Origin: Aquilaria yunnanensis | Taxonomy: Eukaryota; Streptophyta; Magnoliopsida; Malvales; Thymelaeaceae | Reading direction: 5' to 3' | DNA length: 64,000 nt | NCBI GenBank assembly: GCA_039654915.1 | Contig: CM077594.1 | Coordinates: 98,222,893 to 98,286,892, forward strand | Shown here: piece by piece, positions 37,285-49,668 of the stretch | How the letters are laid out: every line of letters starts with the position of its first letter | Position numbering within the stretch: position 1 is the first letter of the stretch | The notes under the pieces: generated by a model | What the model was told of the DNA's origin: nothing | The model's input: the letters and a program-made list of their open reading frames with translations, nothing else | Database searches by the model: none | Program-made: the position numbers and the translations under genes

Positions 37285-37704
37285 CATTGTGCATTATTTT
37301 TAGATAAATGATTGTTGCATATTAGACCTTATGATTTGTATCTTTTGAGTGTATCAAAGTAACTTAATTATCATCTTATTGGCTATCAATCAACGTATCT
37401 TAAAAGGAATAGGCACTTAATTATCTTAAAAGAATTGTAATTAGCATGCATGCATGATCCCTTGGGATCAAAACGGTGTACAAAATTAATGGTGGGTGGC
37501 TCTGTTGCAACATGTTAAATAAAGACTTTGGTCACCGCCAAAATCTTTCCATATCCGAAACCATTTGTGAAAGCATAAAAAATGGAATTTGTCGGTAATA
37601 GACTATGATGATAAACAGTTAGAAAACATTACCTATCGGTAGTTGGTCGTTAAAACAATTCGTCTAGCATCACCTAGATCCCCAAAATTCCTTTGGTAGA
37701 AAAC
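35156..37704. other. Intergenic, MITE-like half and (ATA)n repeat
   Basis: No gene. About 35885-36075 resembles one half of the foldback MITE at 22571-22913 (shared phrases near ATAATCCATT, TCCAGATAAA and GACTTAAGTTAAA). An (ATA)n repeat of about 14 units lies at 37240-37283. A short (TA)n run is at 35442-35461. Confidence 0.5.
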
Positions 37705-39296
37705 GGGTGAATTATATTTTAGCCCCTGATTTTTATCCTAAATTACACTTCATCCCCTTGTGTTTCAAAAACCTATTAAAAGCCTCTAGAGGTTTTAAAA
37801 AATCCACACTTATCCCCCTGCTTTCTCTTTTGAAATTTAAAATTAGTAGATTAATTACACTTTGAGACCCTAACTTTTGATTATTTTTTAATTTTTCTCC
37901 TTAACATATAAATTTTTTCATTGCCTATTTTTTTTCCAAATGGCATAATATATTTATAAGTATTATTTTTTTTACTTACCATATTATTTTTTATTATAAT
38001 TCAATTTTCATTTACTTTTCATTATTCATCTGTACTTTCTTTTATATTTTTAATTTTTCAAGAACCTCTAATTAATATTGTCATATTGGTTTTTAAAATT
38101 GGTTGTTACTTTCTATCCCCTTAACTTTTTTCAAAACTTGTAATAGTAACTACTAAAGTAAAAATCAAATAAATGATAAAATTCATTTTATACTAATATG
38201 GAAACTTTAAATTTTACTTTGTTCAAATTAATGGAACATTTGGTCATTTTAACATAATTTTAGTTTATATATTTATTCATTAATTAATTATTTTTGAAGA
38301 ATATCTCATTTGAAAAAATATTTCTTGATTTTTGTAACTAAAAATGCACTAGCCCATGGAGTAATGGTGATAGCTAGAAGATGATCTAGATGTATGATTG
38401 TTAGTTCAAGTGCACAATCCGCAGATGTGCTAGGTTGCGAAAACCTTTTATTTCATGTATTATTAGTTTTTAATAATTACTTTAGACAAATTAAACTTAG
38501 ATTTCTCATATTTTATTGTTCTATTCTTTATTTTTATATGTTTTTTATATGTAAAATAATTATTAATATGTTTTTCATTATTTTTTTATTTTGCTGCAAT
38601 ATAGGGTATTTAAATTATTTGTTAAATAATCAAAAAGCATTTTTGTTGAACAAGACCTTCTTAAAAAACAATTCATCAATGAATAAGTATATAAGACTGA
38701 AATTACAACAAAATGACCAATTATATATTAAGTGGAACGAAAGCGAGTTTGAAGTTTTCATATTATTATAAATATTAGCCTTATCATTTCTTCAATTTTA
38801 AATTTTATAGTTATCATAATAATTTTGAAAAAAAAGTGAGGAGGATGCTTGTAAAGCTTCTAAATATAAATAAACAAATACAATAAATTTTAAAATAAAA
38901 ATGATATCCTTAATTATTAGAGATATTTTAAAAATTAAAAATATAAAGATAAAAAAAATGTACAGATAATGAAAAATAAATAAAAACATAATCATAAGAA
39001 AAAATAATTAGGAGATGGTATGTTGAAATGAACTATGTATATAAAAATTTATTATATTTTATTATTTGAAAAAGGCAAGTACCGAAATAATTTATATGTT
39101 AAGGAGAAAATTTAAACAAAAACTAGACTTGAGGTCTCAAAGTGTAATTAATAGATTAGTTTTAATTTTCAAAAGAGACTGTATGAGGTAAGTGAAGTTG
39201 TTTTTTAAACCCTAGGGGACATTTTAGAGGTTTTTGAAACAGGTGGAGGCAAAATGTAATTTAAAGTAAATGTTAGGGGGCAATTTGTCATTCTCC
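37705..39296. mobile_element. Long-TIR (MULE-like) non-autonomous element
   Basis: The left arm (about 37705-37945) and the right arm (about 39060-39296) are inverted copies. Both contain GTTTCAAAAACCT, TCTCTTTTGAAA/TTTGAAAA, TTAATTACACTTTGAGAC and TCTCCTTAACATATAAATT. The outer ends are GGGTGAATTATATTTTAG and, on the - strand, GGAGAATGACAAATTGCC. No clear 9-bp duplication was seen. The interior is AT-rich with no transposase. One stretch near 38355-38410 has weak A/B box resemblance. The long TIRs suggest a Mutator-like element. Confidence 0.7.
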
Positions 39297-39408
39297 AGGC
39301 TTAAATCCATAGTTGCCCCCTCAACTCTCGGAAAACCCCTTATTTTTCTTAAACTAAAAATAATTTCGAAACAACCTTTGCTTTTTATTTTAAATTGTCT
39401 ATTTTACA

Positions 39409-40874
39409 CACTACTAAAAAACATGCATTTTCCAACAATCAAATTTCCAATGCGATAAGCTATTAGAAAAAGAATAGACAAAGTTGAAAATTTCCAACGG
39501 TCTGACCGTTGAAAATTTCCAACACAATAAGTCATTTGAAACTTGGTTGTTGAAAATTTCAAAATTTCAATTCCAACGTGAAAACCATTGGAAAAGGGTG
39601 CTCCAAAACCAAAATATTTTACAATTTTAGAAAGTAAAGTAGTATTTTGAAAAAATTTTGTTATGAATAATAATAATAAATAAAATATATTTATATTAAT
39701 TTTTTTTAGAAATAAAAATAATAATATGTGTCATATATATCATAATATAATGTGTCATATAATAATATATATTTAAAATATATCATATATCATACACATA
39801 TATAAACGTGTGTGTGTCTGTGTGTGTGTATCCCCTCTTGCCTTTCATTCTGCCATTCTGCTCCTCTTGCCCAATCTAAACCCTCCTCTGTCCTCCATTC
39901 ACGTCACTCGATCTCGCCACTTTGCTTCCCATTTCGCTGTTCTCTGTTCATGTGTCGTTCGTCTCATCCGTCCACTGTTCTTGTCTCATCTGCCTCACTG
40001 CCGTTCTCGCCTCCCCGCCTTACAACCATTCTTGCCTCGTCTGCCTCACCATTATTCTCACCTCGCTGCCTGGTTACCATTCTTGCCTAGTTTGCCTCAC
40101 CACCATCCTGGCCTTTTTGCTACCATTCTCGCCTCGCCCGTAGGCTGCCATCCTCCTCATCTCCCTCTTCAGTTAGTCACTTACAGAGATGGAATTTATA
40201 ATTTTGGGTTGTTGTGATTTTTGGTTTTGATGCAGATCTAATCAAATAAATTGATTTTGGTTTAGATACAGATCTAATAGAATGTTGTAATTTTGGATCG
40301 TTGTTTAAATTTGATCGAATTGTTGTGATTTTGAATTTTGTGATCTTGGATTGTTTTGTTTTATGGCATTTTCTATTTTGTTCTGTAGATAACATGACAA
40401 TTTCTATTTTATCTGAATATTGATGTGTTTTTGTATTATTAGGTAAAGTGATATGTTATCAGGAGTAATTTTTAAATCAAATAATATGATTTTAGTAATG
40501 TATAAAATATATGATTTGTAAATCTAAAATGTGAATTTAATAAATATATTTTATAATTTTAGTCATATAATTTTGAAATATGTTTTTTGTAAATAAAAAC
40601 TATAACTTTTAATTATATATATAATTTTTTAAAAAAACTTTGCAACGGATTGACTGTTGGAAAACCATTGGGCCATAACAAATAATTCTATGTGATTAGG
40701 AAGTTGAAAAATTTTCTAACAGCTTGCAATTGAAAATTTCCAACGACCAATACTAAAGCTGTTGGAAATTATTTTTCCAACGAATGATTTGTTAATGGCC
40801 AAGTTTCCAATGACCGGTCGTTGAAAAACCTAGATTTTCAACACACCATTAGGAAAACACTTTTTTTAGTAGTG
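39409..40874. mobile_element. Non-autonomous CACTA element
   Basis: The left end is CACTACTAAAAAACATGC. The right end on the - strand is CACTACTAAAAAAAGTG. Both are flanked by ACA (39406-39408 and 40875-40877), a 3-bp duplication. Subterminal zones carry the same TTTCCAACGG / CCGTTGGAAA motifs as the 9.3-kb element at 25807-35152, so this is a 1466-bp deletion or derivative relative likely to depend on the same transposase. The interior has no transposase but holds a C/T-rich block with a 51-bp tandem repeat. Confidence 0.93.
39989..40136 (+). repeat. 51-bp minisatellite, about three units
   Basis: Units at 39989-40039, 40040-40090 and 40091-40136 (last one 46 bp). Each starts TCTGCCTCAC or TTTGCCTCAC and ends with CATTCT(T/C)GCCT(C/A)G. 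The period is divisible by three, so an open frame at 39810-40217 crosses it as a 17-residue repeat. I regard that frame as fortuitous. Confidence 0.85.
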
Positions 40875-40877
40875 ACA

Positions 40878-41424
40878 GTATTATATTTCTATAGTAGATA
40901 TTGTATGTTCTACAATAAATGAGAATGATATTTAATTAAAAAAATCAACTTAACCCTAAGTCCATCATATTTGTCCCAACTATGGGTTCAACAAATTCAA
41001 TTGAATCAATCTAATCAACATGCATCCTAAAATTCAAAGGGTGATTCAACTGTATAGAATAACAGCAGTTAAAGATTATGAAAAGAATAAAATTAACTTT
41101 TGTTTCCCAGTCCAAGCTATTACCCATCAACAGCAGTCGTATATCGCTGCGATAAGTGGACACTTAACGCTAGTTGGGCACACAAAATTAAAAGTTGAGG
41201 AATTGTGCCTTCCAGAATGATTCTTAATGAAGTATCTACTTTCGAAAAAAAAAAAGTTCAGGAATTGTTTGGGAAATAACTTGAGGTTAGGAGCCAAAAA
41301 GGTGTCATATTTCTGATGGTTTAGGGTCATTAATGTTATCAATCTAGTGATCGGATTAGAAGAAGCAGTTGGAGATTCCAATTATTGATTCAGTCAATTA
41401 ATAATAGAACACCCTATAGAAGAG

Positions 41425-41458
<34 letters not shown>

Positions 41459-42209
41459 TTGAACGAACGATTAACAACTTCGATCACCATCAACTATAAA
41501 TTAATTCTTTTCATCAATGATTAATGGTGAGAGAATGTAAGAAACGAAAAAGAAAGAAAATTTAATATTCTAGTTTTCTTTTTAATTTAATATTCTAGTT
41601 TCCTTTTCCCTTTCTTTTTTTTTTTTTTGTGAAAAACTGATGATAAAACGAACATTTATTATTATTTTTTAGAGAATGATGGACATTTTTATATTTTTTT
41701 CATACAAATGCGAATGCCTTATCATTAATAATGATCATTAGACTAGTAGTAATTCATATATCCCTGAAACAAACTTTCCCTTAAATTAAAATTTACTACT
41801 TGAGAAAACATGTAAATGTATATGGTTATTAGCTTACCTCTTGCACGCCTTGACCTACATCTTCATGTAATATATTACTCCTCCTATCTCATTCTCATTA
41901 ATATATAGTTTTTTTATTATAATTATGTTTTTTTAATACTTATATTGTAATACTAAAGAAATATATACTTAGAAACACTAATGTGGTATGATATTAATAT
42001 ATAATTTCTGTACAGAGAACATAAATTTTTTTGGTACACAAAATTAAGTATTACAAGTAAAGGTTGTTAAAGGTTAAGGCAAAAAGAGAAGGGGACGGAA
42101 ACTCGAACCTGAGTATGTGGAGTACATAAAATTGAGTAATATAATAATATGGATCAAGTAATACTTTATCGGTCTAGCAGCAGGTATATATCAAATGGTA
42201 TTATAAGTT
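40878..42209. other. Intergenic, (AT)n microsatellite
   Basis: No gene recognised. An (AT)n run of about 16 units lies at 41425-41456. The 9-bp sequence TTATAAGTT at 42201-42209 is the left target duplication of the next element. Confidence 0.55.
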
Positions 42210-42800
42210 TGGTAAAATTACATAAATGATGTCTAACCTTTAATTATTATTTCATTTTAGTCCCTAACCTATTGAGTATTATGTTTTGGTCCTAAACTTA
42301 TTACAAAAATTTCATTTCAGTCCTAAATCTATTAAAAATATTTCATTTTGGTCCTCAATAGATGAAATATGTTAACTTAAAATATTCATCTGATAAAAAT
42401 TTTCAGATCATAATTTAAACTATTCGGTAACTATCCTATTATAAATTTAATCTATAAAATAATTTTTTATAATTAATAGAAAAATTAAATTATCTTTTTG
42501 TTTTCTTTCTATAAATTAAACTTATTTTATTCAGGAATAAAAAACTACTAATTTAAATTATCTATTTACTATAAAAAAAATTAAACTAGTTAAATTTACT
42601 GTAAGACAATTATTGAAAATTTAAATCAGAATTTCAAAAGTTTATGTCACACAGTTATTCTAACTCAATGAATTTTATTTCGTGAGGGACTAAAACAAAA
42701 CAATTTTAATAGGTTTAGGACCAAAACAGAATATATAATAGGTTAGGGACTAAAACTAAATGACAATTAAAGATTAGGGACTATTTACACAATTTTTCTC
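42210..42800. mobile_element. Long-TIR MULE-like MITE, 9-bp duplication
   Basis: The left end is TGGTAAAATTACATAAATG. The right end on the - strand is GAGAAAAATTGTGTAAATAG. Both arms contain the phrases TTTTAGTCCCTAACCTATT and TTTTGGTCCTAAAC and are inverted relative to each other for roughly 150-200 bp. The element is flanked by a perfect 9-bp duplication, TTATAAGTT (42201-42209 and 42801-42809), the hallmark length for Mutator-like elements. It is 591 bp and has no coding capacity. Confidence 0.88.
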
Positions 42801-42809
42801 TTATAAGTT

Positions 42810-44863
42810 CAAAGCTATTTTGGGTTGTTTTCTATGGCTGAAAAATGATGGAATTAGCTCAATGTAGAACTTGTTTGAATTGTTGTCAATTTAGGCATGA
42901 ATAAAATTTTAAATTTGGTACACAATTCAAAACAAGGTTGGTTTACCCAATACTCAACTTGACTCTTCTCGATGATAGCTTATTCTATTTATTTAACATA
43001 TATAACTCAAGCTAAAAAAATTTAAAATTATGTATATTCTTTTTAATAAAAATATAAGTAAAATATCAAACTCCATATAAATCCGAACATAATCATAGAT
43101 CTATTTGAACTGATTTTCAGTTTTGTTGGTTACACTGTAGGCGATAGAAATGCGGACTGTTCCCGCCTATCGTGGCAATCCTTGTGTCACCAATATATTA
43201 TTTGTATGGACTAACCGTTAAATTATTAATACTTGCGGTACTAACATAACTTTCTTACAAGTCTTTCTAATTAATTTATTGGATTAGGCTAGGGAGCTTT
43301 TTTTCCCCAATGGACGGGCAAATTAGGTTAGTTAGAGTTTATTTGACAATATTAATTATATGTTAGAGATAAAGAACAGCAGTTAGTCGCATCTTCCCAT
43401 TATATTCGAGAAAATTTAGTTAAAATGGAGAATATACGTTATTAAGACATGATAGATTTTATTTTCAAAAAATAAAATAAATAAGAGAATTGGTGTAAAT
43501 AAAAATTAAATACAATGTTAGATGTACATAATTTTATAATAGTTTTCAACTAAGTGTGAAATTCATTTTTGATATTATTTAACTGACCAAACGATTATAA
43601 AAATAATTAATTTACTAAATTTATACACATGCAAGTATATTTTCATGACATTAAATTGTCAGATCGAGTGACCAACAAGAAAGAAATTTAAGCTCAAATT
43701 GTGGTGAGAAACTTTAGAAACTTGCATCGCAAGGCGACGAGGTGATTTGGCTTGTCAATTAGAAAGAAGAAAGTGCGACCGGTCGATGATCTCGTGGTGT
43801 GTTGGTGTTGGGGACGCGTAATTCCGTATTAGCGACGCGGTTAGTAATTCTCTTTTCCTGGACTGAGGCCTTTTCATGCTTTTGGCTTTTTGCTCCCCAA
43901 GGAAAAAAAAGAAAAACCTACAATCTTTTTAAATTGGCTGTTCTCAAATTCCCAACTTGTAGGGAGTATTAAAAAACTATTAATGATGATAAACTTTTGA
44001 TCCTTTTCGTTGGGAATTGCGTTAATTTCTCATTTTTTCTAGGACCTGTATCTGCATATTTTTGTCTCAAAATCCATCACGAGAGACTGAAATGGGTGCA
44101 AAGTCTCCTTGATTAATTGCCAACTGAAATCACTAAGTTATATGTTCTCAGATGCTTATTATTTTTGTCATGTTTTGACCACTTAAATTTAAGTTTAACT
44201 TCATTTTTCTTGCAAATTATTCATGTTTGTTGTTCCTTCAACTTCAGGGACTGTTAATTGGAACCAAACCCCGTTATTTTCCTTAAACGAATTTGAACTC
44301 GTTTACATAAACGAATAATGAAGTTCGGAAAATATATGCAGTGAAAATATATGCAAATCTTTCATGTTTTACTTTATTCTATATGAGCTGTTAGAAATAA
44401 AGGAAAAAAAAAAAAGGTTTAAGAGCAGAAAAAGGTCCTTTAAAGAAAACTTTGTTATTCTTAATATTAAAAGGCGTAGGTGAATTTACTGTTCATAAAC
44501 AGTAACAGCAAGAACGACATCGTTCGTTTTCTGTAGAGGTGTGTCAAGCTGGTTTAATACCTTTCTTGGTCCCTGATAATTGCTGCTTTGTTTTTTTCAA
44601 TTTGCGAATTGTTTGGTTTGTTGATATGGGTCCCTATTTGCACCAAACTGTGCAATGGAAACGCTGTCATTTTCTCGTTTCTCACATTAAGGTTTGTGGG
44701 GCGTTGTTTGTCTTACTGTGGGCGTTTGCGTGAGAGAGATTGAGAGAGAGGGCAATTGCTAGTTTGACTTATTTGGCCAGTAAAAGTTCTTCTTGATTTG
44801 CTCGTCCACGGTCCATCTATTCTTCTGTTTTTTTTTTTAAAAGAAACATATTCATTTAACAAG
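42810..44863. other. Intergenic, no gene recognised
   Basis: AT-rich DNA. A short frame at 44539-44733 has no family resemblance. Nothing else was recognised. Confidence 0.5.
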
Positions 44864-45216
44864 CTGTAAACTTCATCGATCATCCCTAAACTATATCGAG
44901 TATTATTAATTTATTTTTAAATTATAAAATATTATTTAATTATCTCTAAATTATATCTAATATTATTTAATCATTCTACCGTTCATTACAATTATTAAGG
45001 ATAAATGAAAAAAATAATATTATTATTGATGTGACATAAAAAAACGATATGGTTATTAATGTGGCATCACTTTCTATCAATCTTTAACGGTAAGATAAAT
45101 AACATGATAATTAAATAACACTGGATATAGTTTAGGAATGATAAGCAACATTTAATAATTTATAGATAAATTAGTAACATTGAATATAATTTAGGGACGA
45201 TCAGTGAAATTTACCC
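44864..45216. mobile_element. Short long-TIR MITE (MULE-like)
   Basis: The left end is CTGTAAACTTCATCGATC, then ATCCCTAAACTATAT. The right end on the - strand is GGGTAAATTTCACTGATC, then GTCCCTAAATTATAT. The inverted arms extend about 150 bp each in this 353-bp segment. The flanking 9-mers TTTAACAAG (44855-44863) and TTTAATAAA (45217-45225) agree at 7 of 9 positions, an eroded duplication. It is non-coding and lies about 0.65 kb upstream of the WRKY start codon. Confidence 0.7.
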
Positions 45217-45334
45217 TTTAATAAAATTAGACGGTGCTGTTCTTTAAAAAAATGAGTAAAATAAATTACGACGGTTAAGTTGTGGTTCTAATTAAGTCTA
45301 GAGCCTATTACAAAATTCATAAGAAAACTAAAAT

Positions 45335-45340
45335 TGACTA
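45335..45340 (+). promoter_or_regulatory. W-box upstream of WRKY gene
   Basis: TTGACT, the W-box core bound by WRKY factors, lies about 550 bp upstream of the WRKY ATG. A single short match occurs often by chance. Self- or cross-regulation is therefore only a possibility. Confidence 0.25.
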
Positions 45341-45855
45341 ATGGAAACCATTTAGCAATTTGAATTTCACAAGCCGATCTTAGTCATACATAACGGAGCA
45401 GTTATTTAAACATGAATTGGGAATATTTTATTATTACTCAAATCCTACAAGGCCACAGCAATTATTAAAAACTTTTTTGGTTTAATGTAAAGCCTATTAA
45501 AAAGCCCAGGAAAAGATGAAGAGGAGGAAGTGATCACGCGTGTGGACACGTGCGAACCCTTTCGGCAGCTCCGCTCCTGTCCCCAGACAACCGGTTCAAC
45601 CAGTAGACAAGACGCGTACGCAAGAGCGGGCCCACTGGTCCAAGAACAATTAATGCCGCAGCACCGTCTGGTCGACCAGCACAGTTCGCCCGGGTAACGC
45701 ACATCTGCCGGTCACTTCTGCCCAAATCCAAGCTGTTTTCCAAAAATCCCAAGTGCTTTTCACACACAAAAGGTCCAATCATAAACCCTCTCTCGAAATG
45801 CAAATAAAACTGCGAGAAAGAGATAGAAGAAGAAAGCCTGCAAGTTTGTTTATAA

Positions 45856-45879
45856 ATGGAGAAGGATATTTGCGGCTGA
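45856..45879 (+). promoter_or_regulatory. Short upstream ORF before WRKY start
   Basis: ATG at 45856 opens a 7-codon frame (MEKDICG) ending at TGA 45877-45879, only 9 bp before the main ATG at 45889. The TATAAA-like string at 45851-45855 is too close to the start codon to be a reliable TATA box. If the transcript starts further upstream, this uORF could reduce WRKY translation. This is inference. Confidence 0.4.
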
Positions 45880-45888
45880 GGGAAGCTT

Positions 45889-47385
45889 ATGGGGGATAGA
45901 TCGGAGGGTGACAAGTCCATGGCCAATCTCAGATTCTCCGACGACAATATTCCGTCGACCTTTTCCATGTCCAGTGGCATCTTCGACGACAAGTGGGTCT
46001 CCTCCTCTTTCTTGGACTTGATCAACATCCCTCAAGACTTGTACGCCACCACTTCCTTATTCGATTCGTTCCAGCCGCCGAAACCAGAAGAAGAGAACAA
46101 GCCCCAGCTTCAGGCGATTCCTTCGCCGGCTTCCACCGTGCCGGAGTCTTCCGAGGTGCTGAACAACCCGGCAACGCCGAACTCCTCATCCATCTCATCG
46201 TCATCTAACGAAGCCGGAAACGAGGAGCAGCAGAGCAACAACAATAACCACAAAAGTACAGGAGGCGGCGAGGAAGAAGAAGAGCAGGGTGAAGGCAAGA
46301 CAAAGAAGCAGTAAGCTTCTCTCACACGCTACATGTTTGTTTCTTCTGCTTTCCGGATAGTAATAAAGTGGTAGATCTCCAAAGAGAAAAGGATGAGTAC
46401 AGAAGTCAAGGTGTATTAAATGAAGGTTTTATTGGTTTTGTTTGCTTGCTCAACCTCTTACGACGTCTAATCAAACTAAATTGTTGAGCTTGGTTTGGTG
46501 TTTAGGTTGAAACCCAAGAAGAAGAAACAGAAAAGGGAAAGAGAGCCGAGATTTGCCTTCATGACGAAGAGCGAGGTGGACCATTTAGATGACGGCTACA
46601 GATGGAGAAAGTACGGTCAGAAGGCTGTTAAAAACAGCCCTTATCCCAGGTACCATAAATAGTAGTAGTACCCATCTTTTCATCGACCCTCAAATCAGCT
46701 TCTATATATATTTTGCGTATCCAGAATCGCTATATGAATTGATCGATCGAATCTTTAGATATGTCTACCTAACCGTATTGTACTGAGTTCAAAGTTTATG
46801 ATGGGTCGTTTATGTTTTGTCTTTGTAGCGAATTATATCTCAGTAGTAAATTAAAGCGTAATGCGATTGAAGAGGTGAAGGTGAACTTCCTTATTAAGTA
46901 TCTTGATCTGTGCTTTTTGTTACTAATCATGATTTGCTCGCAACAGGAGCTATTATCGTTGCACTAGTGCGGGGTGCGGGGTGAAGAAAAGGGTGGAGAG
47001 GTCTTCCGACGATTCCACGGTGGTGATCACGACGTACGAAGGGCAACACACACACCCGAGTCCACTAATGCCGCGTGGTACGTTCGCGGTGCCGCAGGAA
47101 CTGGGAGGCTATGGCGGCGGGGCTTCCTCTTTTGTGGTCCCGCAACCTCAGTACCTGCATCAGCACCATCAACAGCTACTAAGACAACCTTACATGTATA
47201 GCTCACCCCCTTCTCTGCATGTCAACTCTAGCTGCTTAAATTCATCGGCCACCAGCTTGTTCCAAGAGAGTCGATTATTTAACACCTCTGCCGATCCTTC
47301 TTTCGTGGGCACCGACCACGGGCTGCTTCAGGATATTGTGCCCACCCCGATGAGAAGCGATCATATTCAGCCCAAGCAGGAGTAG
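45889..47385 (+). CDS. WRKY transcription factor, group IIc (WRKY48-like)
   Basis: Three exons: 45889-46310, 46506-46649 and 46947-47385 (334 aa). Both introns are GT-AG. The N-terminus is acidic and Ser/Asn-rich ([20 protein letters not shown]), followed by an acidic run and a Lys-rich nuclear-targeting stretch ([12 protein letters not shown], about 143-154). One WRKY domain has WRKYGQK at 174-180 and a zinc finger C194-x4-C199-x23-H223-x-H225, which is group IIc. Intron 2 splits the Arg codon before SYYRC, the conserved WRKY intron position. The C-terminus [10 protein letters not shown] matches the WRKY48 type. It is expected to be a nuclear W-box-binding regulator of stress and defence genes. 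The frame is intact; orthology is from remembered family features. Confidence 0.93.
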
Positions 47386-47424
47386 ACAGTCCGCGATTAG
47401 TTATGGTAATTATGTCCATTAATA

Positions 47425-47480
47425 CACCGGTTTGTATGTATGTATGTATGTACGTACGTGCGTATATATGTGTATGTATG
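47425..47480 (+). repeat. (GTAT)n-type microsatellite in WRKY 3' region
   Basis: Tandem GTAT/GTAC/GTGT tetranucleotides about 40-95 bp after the stop codon, probably within the 3' untranslated region. Confidence 0.8.
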
Positions 47481-48746
47481 GAATTTCTTCTCTGACACAC
47501 TTTTGGCATTGATTTTCACCAGGCCAGATTTACTGGAAGGCTAGCTTCCGGTTTGATTTTCTGTATCAATATGACTACTAGGTGTTGCAGTTGTAGCTTG
47601 TAGGACCTTGGGGGAGGAATTGATCTATGGATCGTTAGTCGTGTACGTATCTGGGTTTATTATTATTCTCTACTCTACATATCTTGGTGTTATTCTTCCT
47701 ACATACTTTGAGAATTTTGGGCACCGTTTTTGGGTTTCCTTCGATCTTCCATTTTATTCTGTTCACATTAAATGTTCTTGCTTGCTTCGTTATAGTATTC
47801 TTACACTTTTTTCTTTTTCCCTTGTTGTACGAACGCATGTGAGCAGTCGAGTGGTGAATAAATAGGGTTAGGGTTTGCCCTCTTAATTGTTTTTGATGCA
47901 CAAAAGATTAAAAAAAAAAATACTGAGATGTACTCTGGTGACATTAATTTTTAGCTTCGTTAATTTAATTACATTAATTACGTCCATATGAATTGATACA
48001 TAGGAATGGGTGTGAAAAAATATGTTTTTCATGACTGGGTCTAGCTAGTTATACAATATTACCGTGTTGGAACTTGGAAAATGTATCAATGCGCGTGGTC
48101 GCTAATTAATACTGTAATTTAATTAGTAGCTATAAAATTCATAAGTTTGCTATATATTTTGGTTACAGGATCGATAGGATGGGACCAAATAATTGGTTAA
48201 GAGCCATATATATGATTAATTTGGAGGTCTTATGGCTAGCTAGCTAGCTAGCTTTAACTTTAAAATTTTACAAGAAAGGAGTATTATAGCGAAGCATGCG
48301 TTTTCCCGATATATTCATGCTTATTGTTGGACCTAAAATTTGCTAGCTAGCGTCAGTCTCCATACTAGCCTGTTTGGATTATTAATAGTTACCATTAGCT
48401 ACGAATGTATTCAGTGAGACGATGACACAAGTATCAGATCAGCTGGATCGATCCCCGGAAATCGCTCTTTCGTACGTGCATCATTCATGTCCTCTCGATC
48501 AGTCTCTTCCCACAGCCGGAAAATTGGACTCAGGTAATTTTATTGATGATATATATTGCTGTATGTATAGCTAGCGTCAATGAAATTAACGTTTACTTCT
48601 GGTGGAATTTGAAGCAACGCAGAAGCAAAGGCTTGTGCAGCCCTTTCCTTTCCCAAAACTATACTACAGCCATTTAGACCAATAATATAGCTACTTTTTA
48701 TTTTTCCTTTTCCCAAATTAATAAATCATGGGGCGATATTTACTTA
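47481..48746. other. Intergenic downstream of WRKY gene
   Basis: No second gene recognised. A (GCTA)n tetranucleotide run lies at about 48235-48254. Confidence 0.5.
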
Positions 48747-48755
48747 ATAACTTTT

Positions 48756-49564
48756 TGCCAAATCATACAAATAGCCTTTGAACTTGACTAACTCGCAATA
48801 CTCATAACTCAGAACTCAATAATTGTTAGCCCTTAAACTTTGTAAATGTTAGTGAGTTGGTCCATTCTGTTCTCTTCTTGTTTGACGTGGCCAATTAATA
48901 GTTGTGAAGTGGCTGTGGGTAGACCCATACAGTTGGCGTGGCCCAACTTGTCATGTCTTTAGCCGGACGGTGTCTGACTGCCCTACCCACCACCCCCACC
49001 CTCAACTATGCCCCTGCTCGAAGCATACATAAATTGCTAGCCCTGCTCATGCATTCGTGTCTCAGCCCTTTGCTCCAAAATTGACAAAAGCCCCACATCG
49101 TTGAGCTTTGGTGAGACCAGATTTGCTCCAGTCAATTTGACTAGACCAGATTTGCCCAAGTCAATGTTTGAAGATGTTTGTGTGCACTGCAACAGCTCCC
49201 CCATCTTCCTAAGCTCCTCCCTTGTGCACATATCAAGCTGGGTAGTGGTGGGTATAGAGCGGCGGCTGCAGGAATGGATGAGGTTGTGGGATGGGGCTGA
49301 TTGTAAATATTTTCAACTATAGGGGGAATTCTCAATTGGCCCTAAAGGCATAAGTCAAATTGACCCACAACTCTTAGCAACGTCAACCAAAGGGGCCTGC
49401 TTGCAGCTACCTTATAGTTATTAATTGGTCACGTTAGATAAGAAGAGAATAAAATGGACCAACTTGCTAACATTGGCAAAGTTTGGGAGCTAATAATTAC
49501 TAAGGACTTAGTTTTAGACTAACTCATGCAAGTTAGTCAAGTTAAGGGGTTGTATAGTTTGGCC
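48756..49564. mobile_element. Long-TIR MULE-like element, perfect 9-bp duplication
   Basis: The left end is TGCCAAATCATACAAATAGC. The right end on the - strand is GGCCAAACTATACAACCCC. The arms run inward for about 200 bp with shared phrases AACTTGACTAACT, ATTGTTAGC/ATTATTAGC, AGTTGGTCCATT and GACCAATTAATA. It is flanked by a perfect 9-bp duplication ATAACTTTT (48747-48755 and 49565-49573). The 809-bp element has no transposase. The middle (about 48960-49300) is less AT-rich with short direct repeats (GACCAGATTTGC twice) and may be captured DNA of unknown origin. Confidence 0.88.
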
Positions 49565-49668
49565 ATAACTTTTCGTGCATGGAACTACTAATTCAATAGG
49601 ATCAAGGCGAAGGGTGTGGTTGCGAAGATCTAATGATGACGATAATGATGAGGCTAGTATTTAGACTA

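Noticed and set aside
38345..38450. tRNA gene or SINE inside the long-TIR element
   Set aside because: Only loose similarity to A and B boxes. The arms do not pair and no tail is present.
39810..40217. 135-residue open frame with 17-residue repeats
   Set aside because: It is created by a GT run and a 51-bp C/T-rich minisatellite inside a non-autonomous CACTA element. Overlapping frames are open too, and there is no homology.
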